A DNA stretch of 64,000 nucleotides, from NCBI GenBank assembly GCA_950022295.1, contig OX465600.1, positions 9,114,001 to 9,178,000 on the forward strand. Direction: 5' to 3'. The notes beneath the pieces were generated by a model. That model had not been told where the DNA came from. It made no database searches and saw only the letters and a program-made list of their open reading frames with translations. How positions within the stretch are numbered: position 1 is the first letter of the stretch; each line of letters begins with the position of its first letter. The translations under genes were made by a program, and so were the position numbers. Positions 32,779 to 41,474 of the stretch are shown piece by piece. This stretch comes from Bromus sterilis (Eukaryota > Streptophyta > Magnoliopsida > Poales > Poaceae).

Positions 32779-33918
32779 ATGGACGACGACGCGGGATGTT
32801 GGAACTTCCCCAAGGACGTCCTGCTGGAGATCCTTGTGCGGCTGCCCCCGAGCTCCCGGCGCCGGTTCCGCCTCGTGTGCCGGCTCTGGCGCAGCGTCGT
32901 CGACGACCGCACCACGGAGATGCGGAGCCGCGCCAAGCCCCTCCTCTGGGACGCCTGGCATGGCGTCGCCTATGTCGTCGACGATTTGTCCTCGTCGTCC
33001 AAAGGGAGCTGCAAAGAACTGTGGAGGGCCGTCGGCGGCTTTCCGCAGCTGGTCGGCACGAGCAACGGCCTCCTCTGCCTGTGCAACAACGACGTGCCAG
33101 GTGGGATCATCACCCTGGCCAACCCGGACACCAGCAAGCCGCCGCTGCACCTCCCGCCGTTGCCCTGCCCCGGCCTGCTCATCGGCAGCCACGCCTCGAC
33201 GACGAACTGGGACGAGGCGTACAGCTTCGGGTACCACCCGACGTCGGGCAAGTACAAGGTGGTGCACGTCCCATGCAGCTTCGGCCACGTGTGCGAGTTC
33301 AAGACCGTGCGCGTGCTCACGCTAGGGGAGGGATCATGGCGAGAGGTGCCCACCGGCCTTGCCAAAGGGGCGAGGTGCGACCGCAGCTCCGGCATCGTCA
33401 CCGTCGACGGCGTAACACACTGGATCACACATAGCGGCGCCACCAGGGTCGTGTCGTTTGATCTCGAGGAAGAGCGCATCACTTCCGTCATAGAGCTGCC
33501 CGCGAGGGCCGCCAAGCATTGCCGTTACCACTTGACCGAGGTACACGGAAGGCTCGGAATTGTCATCGCCGACGCTTCTGTGACGATGGAGGTGTGGGTT
33601 ATGGATGAGCGAAAGCAATGGAGCCGTCGGTACAGCTTCAGGCAGCAACGCCTACCGCGGCCACATTTGGTGTACGGCGAGTATGTTTTGACACGAAAGG
33701 GATCCTCATTGCATGGACACTACAGAAGGAAATCGGGTAATGTGGTGCGGGTCGGCCAGCGGGATGAGGGGACACTAGTCGCCAAGATAGAGGGCAGCTA
33801 TTCCAGCGGTCGGTATCGAACATTCGCCTATGTCGAGACGAGTGAGCCTCTACGTGTTTACGAAGCCAATAACTATTACTCCCTCCGTTCCGAATTAAGT
33901 GACGCAGGGGAGAAATAA
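32779..33918 (+). CDS. F-box/FBA protein whose stop codon was split by a transposon
   Basis: This frame is a paralogue of the gene at 8067-9116. It begins MDDDAGCWNFPKDVLLEIL (start chosen by that alignment and the GGCCATGG context) with an F-box at residues about 8-50 (RLPPSSRRRFRLVCRLWR). FBA-type segments follow: GTSNGLLCLCNN, GYHPTSGKYKVVHVP, VRVLTLGEGSWREVP, VVSFDLEEERITSV and YHLTEVHGRLGIV. It would serve as a substrate adaptor of an SCF ubiquitin ligase. The native protein would end EANNY at a TAA, like AINY-TAA in the paralogue. A mariner-like element inserted at the TA of that stop (33877-33878), and the frame now continues for 13 residues (YSLRSELSDAGEK) encoded by the element's terminus before a new TAA at 33916-33918. 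The remaining 366 residues are intact, so the protein may still work. Its 3' UTR has been displaced 3.1 kb. Confidence 0.9.
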   Translation: MDDDAGCWNFPKDVLLEILVRLPPSSRRRFRLVCRLWRSVVDDRTTEMRSRAKPLLWDAWHGVAYVVDDLSSSSKGSCKELWRAVGGFPQLVGTSNGLLCLCNNDVPGGIITLANPDTSKPPLHLPPLPCPGLLIGSHASTTNWDEAYSFGYHPTSGKYKVVHVPCSFGHVCEFKTVRVLTLGEGSWREVPTGLAKGARCDRSSGIVTVDGVTHWITHSGATRVVSFDLEEERITSVIELPARAAKHCRYHLTEVHGRLGIVIADASVTMEVWVMDERKQWSRRYSFRQQRLPRPHLVYGEYVLTRKGSSLHGHYRRKSGNVVRVGQRDEGTLVAKIEGSYSSGRYRTFAYVETSEPLRVYEANNYYSLRSELSDAGEK

Positions 33919-34599
33919 TTTGAAGAATTTTATAGCCGGGTCCCTCACTTTTCAAACTTCAAGCAAATCACCCCAGGTTGTGCTACAGCGAGCACCTTCG
34001 CTTGGCCGTGCTCCAGCGAGCACCTCCGCCTGTCCGATTCCTGCCCCTCCAAGGCGAGCGCCTCCGTCTGGTCTCCCGCCCCTCCTCTGCAGCAAGGAGC
34101 GCCTCCGCCCGTCCTCTGCCCCAGGCCGATCTTCTCGCCCGTACTATGCCCTTGGCCGAGCTCCTCCGCCAGATCGTGCTCCAGCAAGCTCCAGATCGTG
34201 CCCTTGGCCGATTTCCCCACCCTGGGAAAGCTCCTTCTCTGTCCCTGCGCGATCTCCTTCTCTGGGCATGCCTGCGCTCCAAAATGAGCTCCAGCGAGCT
34301 CTTCCTCCAGGGAACTTTGCCTCCAGCGCAGCGACCTCCTTCCCGCAGCTCCCTCCAATGCTTGCCTGTGTGCGATTCTCCACCGAGACGACAACCAATG
34401 CTCCAAATCGATCCTCCCGTGAGCTCCAGCGCTGCAGGTAAAAGAACAAAGAATGAATTGAGAATAAATTGAGAATTGATACTGACAGTAGCATGACAGT
34501 GGAGTATTGGTATCCTAGATTAATTACTCCTCTTGACAGTAGAATGAGTATTGACAATAGAATGAGTACTTAGCATGCATAACAGTAGCATAACAAGAG

Positions 34600-34880
34600 T
34601 ACTCCAGACTAGGAGTGATTCCATTCCTTGCCATTTCAACGAGCATGTAATAGCCTGTCAACAGATCCCCTTGTTTGCATAACCCATCAACTAACAGGAG
34701 TATGCTGTAGCTGTGAACATCTGGGACAAACCCACACTTCTTCATCCCATCAAACACTTCTATGGCTCTGTGAACCTGACCGTCATGACAGAAACCATGA
34801 ATAACTGCATTAAAACAGTGGCTGTTGCAATGGTAGCCTCTCTGACACAGCATTTGAAGGAAGTTCCATGCAGATTTCAC
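34600..34880 (-). pseudogene. Pentatricopeptide-repeat (PPR) gene fragment inside the mariner-like element
   Basis: The minus-strand translation gives about two and a half P-type PPR motifs: SAWNFLQMLCQRGYHCNSHC, then FNAVIHGFCHDGQVHRAIEV, FDGMKKCGFVPDVHSYSIL, and VDGLCKQGDLLTGYYMLVEM up to NGITPSLE. PPR proteins bind organellar RNA. Here only a fraction of a gene is present, beginning right after a splice-acceptor-like CCTTACAG (so an exon start was captured with part of its intron) and ending without a stop of its own. One unit appears to have gained residues (SILLLVDGLCKQG). It is almost certainly a transduplicated fragment, not a working gene. Confidence 0.85.
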
Positions 34881-35187
34881 CTGTAAGGAGTAGCATAGGT
34901 TGCAGCATTTGGCCTGCAACCTACAGATGTATAGCTTGTACTCCTGTCAAACAAACCATAGAAGGTACAATACTGCATAGGTTGCAGCATTTAGTTCCAA
35001 GGGTAGCTCAGCATAGGAGTAGATATCCAAGATTAATATTGCCAGCTGTAACAAACAAATACAGTACTGCTTGTCTAGATAATCAATGGATATTTACTAG
35101 ATAATCACTGGATATTGACTAGATAATCAATGGATATTGAACATGTAAAGGTTCATATTCAGTGTCAGTGTAGATTCAGGTTCAGAA

Positions 35188-35568
35188 TTGATAGAAGCTG
35201 TGGAAGAAGAGTATCAAAACTACGAGGTGGACAAGATAGCTAAAAGTTTCTTAACTCTCCAGTCATGTATGGTTGAGGTTATGAAGAAAGAAGGAGGAAA
35301 TGGCTACAAAATCCCCCACATGAATAAACAACGCCGACTCGATGAAGGAAGATTACCGATCGCTCTATCGTGCTATGGTGAGCTAGTTGCAAAGACAATG
35401 GACCTTATAGCACAGGCTGAGCTAGTTGCATGGAGAAAATGTAGAAAAGAAAAGGAGTACTCAAAAGATTTCCTCAAATGTGTTGTCATGTGTATGAGTT
35501 GTGTTGTGTATAGCTTGTCTTGGTTTAAATACTCAAAAGATTTCCTCAAAAGTTTCAGATTGTGCTAG
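35188..35568 (+). pseudogene. Mariner-like transposase, C-terminal remnant
   Basis: The first 80 or so codons read EAVEEEYQNYEVDKIAKSFL, then TLQSCMVEVMKKEGGNGYKI and PHMNKQRRLDEGRLPIALSC. This is the conserved tail of plant mariner-like transposases (F-L-x-LQ-x-CM-x-E-V-M, then G-G-N-x-Y-K-I-P-H). The catalytic DDD/DDE domain and the DNA-binding N-terminus are missing, so it is not functional. It runs in the same direction as the F-box gene. The last 30 codons leave the homology and enter a short repeat of CAAAAGATTTCCTCAAA (three copies, 35464-35590). Confidence 0.75.
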
Positions 35569-36268
35569 TCAAAAGATTTCCTCAAAAGTTTTAGATTCTT
35601 CTAGGCAAACTTAAAATTCAGTTTCACATGAGCAAACTTTAGTGTAAATGGAGAGCTAGCTGGAAACTAATCTTAAATTCAGATACAGGCATACAGCAGG
35701 CCAGAAGCACTGATAACTCCAAAATCCTACTCCCATAAAATGTCCCAAAAGTTTATGATCAACTGCCACACCATTGCAAAGTGCCTAAAATGTCTCTTAC
35801 TCTATTAGCATGAAGGTGGCATGAAATTGTCAAGAATTAAGTTGTTTCTGCCACTGCAGAAGAGGAGTACTAATAGTGGTAGCCTAGACTTGATCATCAG
35901 TGCACCAACAAGGCTGAGCTTGCCTGTATGTAGTACGGCTCTTTTTGACACACATCACAATTCACAATCATCAGTGACACAAGATATGATACCGTAGATA
36001 ATTAAGTGACACAAGATCTGAGTTGTTTCAGAAATTCCAATGACACAGTAAACCGAGTTGTTTCAGAACATGCTAACTACTCCGAGATGATTACAGAAGC
36101 TCTATTACACAGTTTATTACTCCGAGATGCAGAAGGTGACATGCATCATCAAGTGACATGAACAGGTAACTGTTGAAGAGTTTCAGACTAATTTGTACAC
36201 CTAGAATTCTGGTCGAGCATAGCAAATTAATCAAGAACTCGATGAATGAAATGCAGACTAATCCGTTA

Positions 36269-36943
36269 TCAATTACACACATTATTGCACCATCGAAGGA
36301 ACATCAACGGTGCCCAGTATAAATTCATCAGATCAAATACTCCCAAGAGGACAAGAAGACAGTAGTATTCGTAGCAGACAATTGCATGAAACTGGCCAAG
36401 AAGCTGTACCTTGGGGTGGAGAGCGCGCCAGCCACCGCAGCCAGGGGAGAAGAAGCTTGTCACCGGCGTTGAGCTTGTCACCGACTGGACCTCCCGCCAC
36501 CTACCAAGATCCTCCAAGCTCGAGGAGTCGGCGAAATTGGTGTTCGAGGTGATCTCGCCGCGCGCCCGCGACTCCGCCTCCTCCACGCTCCTCAGCTGCG
36601 CCGCCGGTGACCACGAGATCCTCCTCCTGCTCGCCTTCTTGGACTGGATCCGCCGCCGGTGGATCTCGGGACAGAAAGGTCGATCCTTTTTTAGGTCAGG
36701 CACGAGATCCCGGCACAGCGCGGCAGCGGGAGCAATGGTGGAGCCGGAGCAGAGAAGGTGAGGGCGAGAGAGAGGGGGAGACGGTGAGGGCAGCGGAGTG
36801 GCGGAGCCGGAGGCGAGGGAGAGCGGAGCGGCGGAGGGGAGAGGGACAGAGTGACAGTGACTCTGTCGACAGAGAGATAGGGGAGCGCGAGTTGATTGGT
36901 GAATTTTGGGAGGGGGTTTTCGAAAAAACGCCAATTGCGTCAC
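36269..36943 (-). other. GC-rich exon-like block inside the mariner-like element
   Basis: A minus-strand open frame of 224 codons covers a GC-rich stretch (about 36400-36850) that then drops into AT-rich sequence at CCCAAG|GTACAGC near 36413, which looks like an exon-intron junction. The peptide (for example SVEEAESRARGEITSNTNFA) is not one I recognise. It may be a second captured host exon, or simply the element's own leader. Confidence 0.35.
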
Positions 36944-36963
36944 TTAAATCGGAACGGAGGGAG

Positions 36964-37053
36964 TAATATATAATGTTTACTACTATATGGTATGTCTATT
37001 TGTTCGTGACAATTTAGTTGCTTCTTCACATAAGCTAAATCAAGTAGGCATTT
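36964..37053. other. Displaced native 3' flank of the second F-box gene
   Basis: The bases TAATATATAATG just after the mariner element complete the TAA stop and give the original 3' UTR start, now separated from the coding exon. Confidence 0.6.
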
Positions 37054-37068
37054 AGTTGCCACAAATCG

Positions 37069-37823
37069 CGGGCCAAGGTGCCATCTTGCTCTGACATGGT
37101 TATGTCTGAGGTGAAGCTGTTGAGCAGTCGACATTGGAGGAGCCGAAGGTTTCCAGTTCTCCTTGCACCGGGAAGCCTTCAAAGGAGTTGATCCAGATGG
37201 ATGCAGATGAGCCTCTTGGGAGGGCCTCCTCTCCGTGGGGGGAGTTCCTCGAAGAGCTTGCTCTCACTGTGTCAAACTCGCCGCAAGTTTTGCAGGTGGG
37301 AGAGGCTGCCCTTTCTCTCTTAGAGAGACGAAGCTGCCGTTTGAATAAGAAAAACAAAAATTGCAACATTCATGTTGCCAAGCGGGCGGCTTTTGGAGAG
37401 GTTCCAACACTTAAGAGCAAAGGAAAAGCCTCCGAGGATGACCTGAATGAGAAGATGCAACACTATCTGCAGATGTACAACAAGGAACACACGTCCAAGA
37501 TGATCGAGGCGGTGCGCGCCTTAGTTCAGGCCAATGCCTGACCACTTCTCTTGCGAGGGTGCGCTTCGGTGTGTTGCCATGGTAGAGAGTTCGTGGGTGT
37601 TTGCGGAGTTCATCTTTGTTGGACACAAGGCATGGCCTCCGTTCCTAGGACTTGGGCTCTTGTTTCCGGCACAGATGATGTGCCATGAGTTGTTGGGTGT
37701 GGTTTTGCTGGTTTCTTATATTAACCGCATGTTGTATGGTTTTTGGGTCCGGTTTCCCTATTAACCGGACCATTTTTCTCCTTTTATAATGCAAAGGCAG
37801 AGCTCCTGCCGTTCACGCTCAAA
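37069..37823 (+). mobile_element. LINE-like retroposed insertion with target-site duplication
   Basis: The 15-bp sequence AGTTGCCACAAATCG occurs at 37054-37068 and again at 37824-37838, and the insert ends in a short A-tail (CTCAAAA). The 3' end, AAAGGCAGAGCTCCTGCC, is the motif seen at many grass LINE 3' ends. The 755-bp insert is therefore a 5'-truncated or processed copy made by LINE machinery. Its content is one open frame (37134-37541) and a 3' untranslated region, not the reverse transcriptase expected before a LINE 3' UTR. Confidence 0.8.
37134..37541 (+). CDS. Open frame (135 aa) carried by the retroposed insertion
   Basis: From an ATG at 37134 the frame encodes an acidic-to-basic protein with a central LLERRSCRLNKKNK, then VAKRAAFGEVP, and a C-terminal helix-like NEKMQHYLQMYNKEHTSKM ending VRALVQANA. 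The basic 'RRS-x-RL-x-KKNK ... KRA' pattern is common in short hypothetical proteins and gag/ORF1-like frames linked to grass retroelements. No enzyme motif is present. It is open but may be an inert retrocopy. The upstream part of the frame is cut off by the insertion boundary. Confidence 0.45.
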   Translation: MEEPKVSSSPCTGKPSKELIQMDADEPLGRASSPWGEFLEELALTVSNSPQVLQVGEAALSLLERRSCRLNKKNKNCNIHVAKRAAFGEVPTLKSKGKASEDDLNEKMQHYLQMYNKEHTSKMIEAVRALVQANA

Positions 37824-38046
37824 AGTTGCCACAAATCGTAGGGATTTACTGCAAGCCGAAACGCCTTCTTGTTGCCCACAATATGTAGTACAATCAAAGA
37901 TTTTGTAGTAGTATTAAGCTTGTGGCAACCAGGTTTCGGCGTCTCTTATTGATGAGCTACATTCGGAATCCATGTCAAAGTATCTATTTAGGGGAAACAA
38001 TATGACCTTTCTATCGTGTATATTTATCATGTTGAAAATATATTTT

Positions 38047-38447
38047 TCATTCGGCAATGATAGAGAGGTCCTGGTCAAGATAGTTCTCTGGATGCAAGAT
38101 CGATTGTAGCGCAAAGAGGTAGTCAGGCTCTATCTTCATCTTATTACATCCGATATGCGCCGCTAGATAGAGGCCATTCTTTATTGCCTGTAGTGCAGTC
38201 GAGTCCATCCCTGCCACATGCGATATGAACCAGCTCGCCGCAATCACTATGATCATCACGAGCTATTGCACCACACGAACCAGGTAAGAGTATCTTGATG
38301 AAATGACGCGTCAACGTTTACTTTGAGCACTTCCCCTTCCGGTTTCTGCCACATATCCTCCTGTTTCCGCATCGGAGCATTTGAGGAATATGCTCGGATG
38401 TAGTTTGTTGTTAAAACTCGGATAGACATTGCCGTTTTTGCATGCAT
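38047..38447 (-). pseudogene. RNase H-like (RVT_3) fragment, probably from a LINE
   Basis: Two adjacent minus-strand frames resemble the RNase H-like domain found at the C-terminus of plant LINE ORF2 and in related genes. WQKPEGEVLKVNVDASFHQD (first catalytic Asp in the N-V-D-A-S-F motif) is interrupted by a stop after VWCNSS. The second part is SWFISHVAGMDSTALQAIKN, then GLYLAAHIGCNKMKIEPDY, matching the A-E-A-x-A-L-x-x-G-L ... G-x-x-x-x-x-x-E-x-D pattern. The expected Glu before the helix is not clear (MDSTALQAI), so activity is unlikely. Confidence 0.65.
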
Positions 38448-38905
38448 GTCCTAGTTAGCTACTGTTTGTTGAGCAGCCTTCTTCTTTTGGTTGTATATCA
38501 TCGTGACTTGGTTAAACTTTTCTCCAAACAGATTTAAAGAATTAGATGATTCCCCGCGCATTGCTGCGAGAATTGTTAAGAAATAAATTGATGTTTGAAA
38601 ACATGAGAATTTTATTAAACATAGTATAATTTGATTATAAATTCTTTTTTGAAGAAAGTTTGTTTAGAATAAAAAATCTAAGATAATTTGATAAAAAATC
38701 AAAAAAATGAGTTTTCCTATTAATTTATTTCCTTGACAATATATTTTTGAGACAATATCTAAGATAATTTGATAAAAAATCAAAAAACATGCATCTAGTC
38801 TAAATACTTAACTAGATACATACGAATCTAGATAAAGGGGAGTTCATTAATGTGGATCGGAGGTAATAACATTTTATAACATTACATACAATTTATAAAA
38901 CTATA
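38448..38905. other. AT-rich intergenic sequence
   Basis: It contains a short direct repeat ('atctaagataatttgataaaaaatcaaaaa', near 38677 and 38757). No gene is seen. Confidence 0.4.
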
Positions 38906-39162
38906 CTCCCTCCATTCTTTTTTACTTCGCATATAAGATTTGGTCAAAGTCAAACTTGATAAAGTTTAACCAAATTTATACTAAAAAGTATCAACATCTA
39001 TAACATAAAAGTTATATCATATGAAAACTAATGTCCTGATCATTTTAATGATATTGTTTTCATAGTGTGGATGTTCAAAGATTTTTCTATAAAAGTGATC
39101 AAACTTTATCAAGTTTGACTTTGACCAAATCTTATATGCGGAGTAAAAAGAAACAGAGGGAG
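38906..39162. mobile_element. Stowaway MITE with long inverted arms
   Basis: The left end is CTCCCTCCATTCTTTTTTAC, then TTCGCATATAAGATTTGGTC. The right end is the complement, GACCAAATCTTATATGCGGA, then GAGGGAG. TA flanks both sides. Confidence 0.9.
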
Positions 39163-39349
39163 TATAATGGTATGAGACATTATATACTATTTATAATATT
39201 TTTTAATGGTAAGAGACATTTTATACCTTTTGAAAAATTATTGTGTATTAAAAAAAGACCGGTCGGCCTGGGCTGGGCCGAGTGGCGTCTCGGCCTCGGC
39301 TAGGCCGACAGCATGGCGCCAGCGGCCGACAGCCTGGGGAGGGGCTCTA

Positions 39350-39425
39350 GTCGGCCTGGGCCTGGCCGATTGGGCCTTGTCGGCCTAGGCGTGGCCGATT
39401 TGGCCTTGTCGGTCTAGGCCTGGCC
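39350..39425. repeat. GC-rich 29-bp minisatellite (about 2.6 copies)
   Basis: Units start GTCGGCCTGGGCCTGGCCGA at 39350, 39379 (CTAGGCGTGG variant) and 39408 (truncated). Related GGCCGA words continue back to about 39260. It stands out in otherwise AT-rich DNA. Confidence 0.8.
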
Positions 39426-39550
39426 GACGCTGTATTAGTTTTGCAAATTTTTAAAAACATGTATTATTTTTATAATTTATTAAAAAATGTATTATTTCAA
39501 AAAATAATGCGTGTAGTATTGTTAGTATAAAGTTGATGCATTTATTTTAA

Positions 39551-39881
39551 GGGAAAACTTTGTTTTTGCCACTCTAGATTTTGCCAACTTTGCTTTTGCC
39601 ACTTTAGATAGATTTTGACTTATCACTTTTGCCACTCTTAACTTCTGACAATACATCATAATTTCCATTCTGTGGCAAAAGCAATAATTTTTCAGTGGCA
39701 ATTGTGATACATTGTCAAAATCTAAGGTGGCAAAAATGAAATGAAAAATTAGTGCTTTTTCCGCATAATGGCATTTGTGATGTATTGTCAAAAGCTAAGA
39801 GTGGCAAAAGTGATAAGTCAAAATCTAGAGTGGCATAAACAAAGTTGGCAAAAGCTAGAGTGGCAAAAACAAAGTTTTTCC
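39551..39881. mobile_element. Fold-back MITE of the Mutator type with perfect 9-bp target duplication
   Basis: The 331-bp element begins GGGAAAACTTTGTTTTTGCC and ends GGCAAAAACAAAGTTTTTCC. Arms of about 105 bp are near-complementary and built on a repeated TTTTGCCACT word. TTATTTTAA flanks it at 39542-39550 and 39882-39890. Confidence 0.9.
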
Positions 39882-40365
39882 TTATTTTAAAGAGTAGTTC
39901 TTCGGTACACCCCCCCTCCTAAATCCTAGAAAGGGTAATCTAGACCTTTCACATTTTATATATATGTAATTTTTTTAAAACTTGTATAAATATACCACTC
40001 TTTTCATTTTAATACACAAAAATGCTGCGCAAGCCAGCGCTCGAACACCAACCTCAGATTTGGTCCAACGACGGACATACAAACAGGCCAGTTCGTAATT
40101 TGTGTCATTGGTTTGTCCTTTTTCATTTTATACATTATATGCCGGCACATAAATAGGTGTAGGCATGGATGGAACCACGGCTATACATTCACTACGAGAT
40201 TTAAAAGCATTTTCAGTGTGCTTATTTTATGATTTATCAGGATAGGAGCTGTGTGCCGGTCCACAAAAAATATATGTGCGCATCTCTATCAATCACAAAA
40301 GGCATACACCTATGTATACATCTATTTTTTAATTATTTGAAACAAGAAAATTATATTTTTTAAAT

Positions 40366-40429
40366 ATGTGAACCAAATTTTATTGTTTACAGATTTAAAA
40401 ATATGTGAACAATAAAATTTGGTTCACAT
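40366..40429. repeat. Perfect 22-bp inverted repeat
   Basis: ATGTGAACCAAATTTTATTG plus TT at 40366-40387 is exactly complementary to 40408-40429, separated by 20 bases. Confidence 0.9.
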
Positions 40430-40447
40430 CTTTGAAAATCTAAAATA

Positions 40448-40800
40448 ATAGCCGGACATGATACAACGTACGTGCGGGATCCGAACTCACTTAAATTTTG
40501 CATGGAGGGTTACCCTAAGCATGCCCACCTATCGATAAAATTTGGTATCATTCCATGCTTGACATAAAATATTTTCGACATACTCGCATCACCATGGTTA
40601 GCATCCATGCAAAAATTTATTGTTTTTTGACATAATATGAATTTGCTAGGATCTTTTAGGTGAAAAACCCTAAAATACTAGTCAGACGTGACGCCTTGCA
40701 TGCGGTGTCCGAATTCATTCAAATTTTGCATGGAGGGTACCATGAGCATGCCCATCTATCGGTAAATTTTGTATCATTCCATGCATGATAGAAAATATAC
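40448..40800. repeat. Diverged direct repeat pair (about 125 bp each, 230 bp apart)
   Basis: Copies at about 40448-40575 and 40678-40800 share AATTTTGCATGGAGGGT, then GAGCATGCCCA/AAGCATGCCCA, CTATCG.TAAA and TATCATTCCATGC.TGA in the same order. Confidence 0.8.
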
Positions 40801-40920
40801 CATGTGCAAATGTGGTGATTTGAGTAGACCGAAATGACTAGTCTTAAAGCACTTTTTGTCACAAACATGAAATGGAACCAAATATTTTTGACAAAACATG
40901 TACTTTATTAAAATTTATTA

Positions 40921-41021
40921 CTTCCTCCGATCCATATTACTTGTTATAAAATTAATGTATATATCACTAAAATGCATCTAAATACATCCATTTTAAGACA
41001 AGTAATATGGATTGGAGGGAG
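40921..41021. mobile_element. Stowaway MITE
   Basis: Ends are CTTCCTCCGATCCATATTAC and GTAATATGGATTGGAGGGAG, with TA on both sides. It lies within the 39892-41466 element. Confidence 0.9.
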
Positions 41022-41474
41022 TAATATTTTTCGAAATGCACACATTTATTAAAAATTGCAAACAATATTGGAAAATATAAATAGTTTTTTGCATTCCAAA
41101 AATATCTCAAATTCCAAAAGTGGTTACTAAATGAATAATAAAGTTTTAAAAATAAGAAAATGAATTAACAAAGAAAAACTGGTCAGCTTTCTGTTGACCG
41201 GCCTAAATACGCTAAGACAAGTAATATGGTTGAACTTGTATGTTTCACGTTCAAGCAGAATTGAAACGAGTTGTTAGGTGAAGTGGTTAGCTACGCGTAC
41301 TGTGATTGGGAGGTCTCAAGTTCAAATCCCTTTGTGGTATTTTTATTCTTATTTTTCTGTGTATAGATGATTTTTGGTAATACCCATCATACCCTTCTTT
41401 ATGAAAGGGTATCTTTTAATCTCAATCATTGAATTCTTTAGGGGGGGTGTACCGAAGAATAAGTGTATTTTAAA

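Larger units (their letters stand above)
33879..36963. mobile_element. Mariner-like element (3085 bp) with captured gene fragments
   Basis: The left end starts CTCCCTCCGTTCCGAATTAA. Its first 28 bases match the reverse complement of the right end (36936-36963) at 27 positions, and TA flanks both sides (33877-33878, 36964-36965). The ends identify a Tc1/mariner element of the plant MLE type, the source group of Stowaway MITEs. Inside are a pyrimidine-rich block (33960-34430), a PPR-gene fragment on the minus strand (34600-34880), a small minisatellite (35070-35135), a C-terminal transposase remnant (35188-35480), and a GC-rich exon-like block on the minus strand (36410-36940). Near-identical ends suggest recent insertion. 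It has lost most of its transposase and so would need a transposase supplied in trans. Confidence 0.88.
39892..41466. mobile_element. TIR transposon (1.6 kb) nested in a Stowaway end
   Basis: Left end GAGTAGTTCTTCGGTACACC with CCCCCCTCCTAAA; right end TTTAGGGGGGGTGTACCGAA, then GAATAAGTGT. The flanking ATTTTAAA occurs at 39884-39891 and 41467-41474, an 8-bp duplication that suggests hAT, although the ends are not the usual CAGGG. Removing the insert joins TTTATTTTAAA to ACGAAGGGAGTA, the right end of a Stowaway, which supports the boundaries. Inside are two diverged direct repeats of about 125 bp (40448-40575 and 40678-40800), a 22-bp-arm palindrome (40366-40429), a complete Stowaway (40921-41021) and a tRNA-promoter-like stretch (41276-41332). 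No transposase is encoded. Confidence 0.65.

Noticed and set aside
33899..34472. Pro/Ser-rich frames at the left of the mariner-like element
   Set aside because: They are translations of a pyrimidine-rich CTCC repeat tract, in several frames on both strands.
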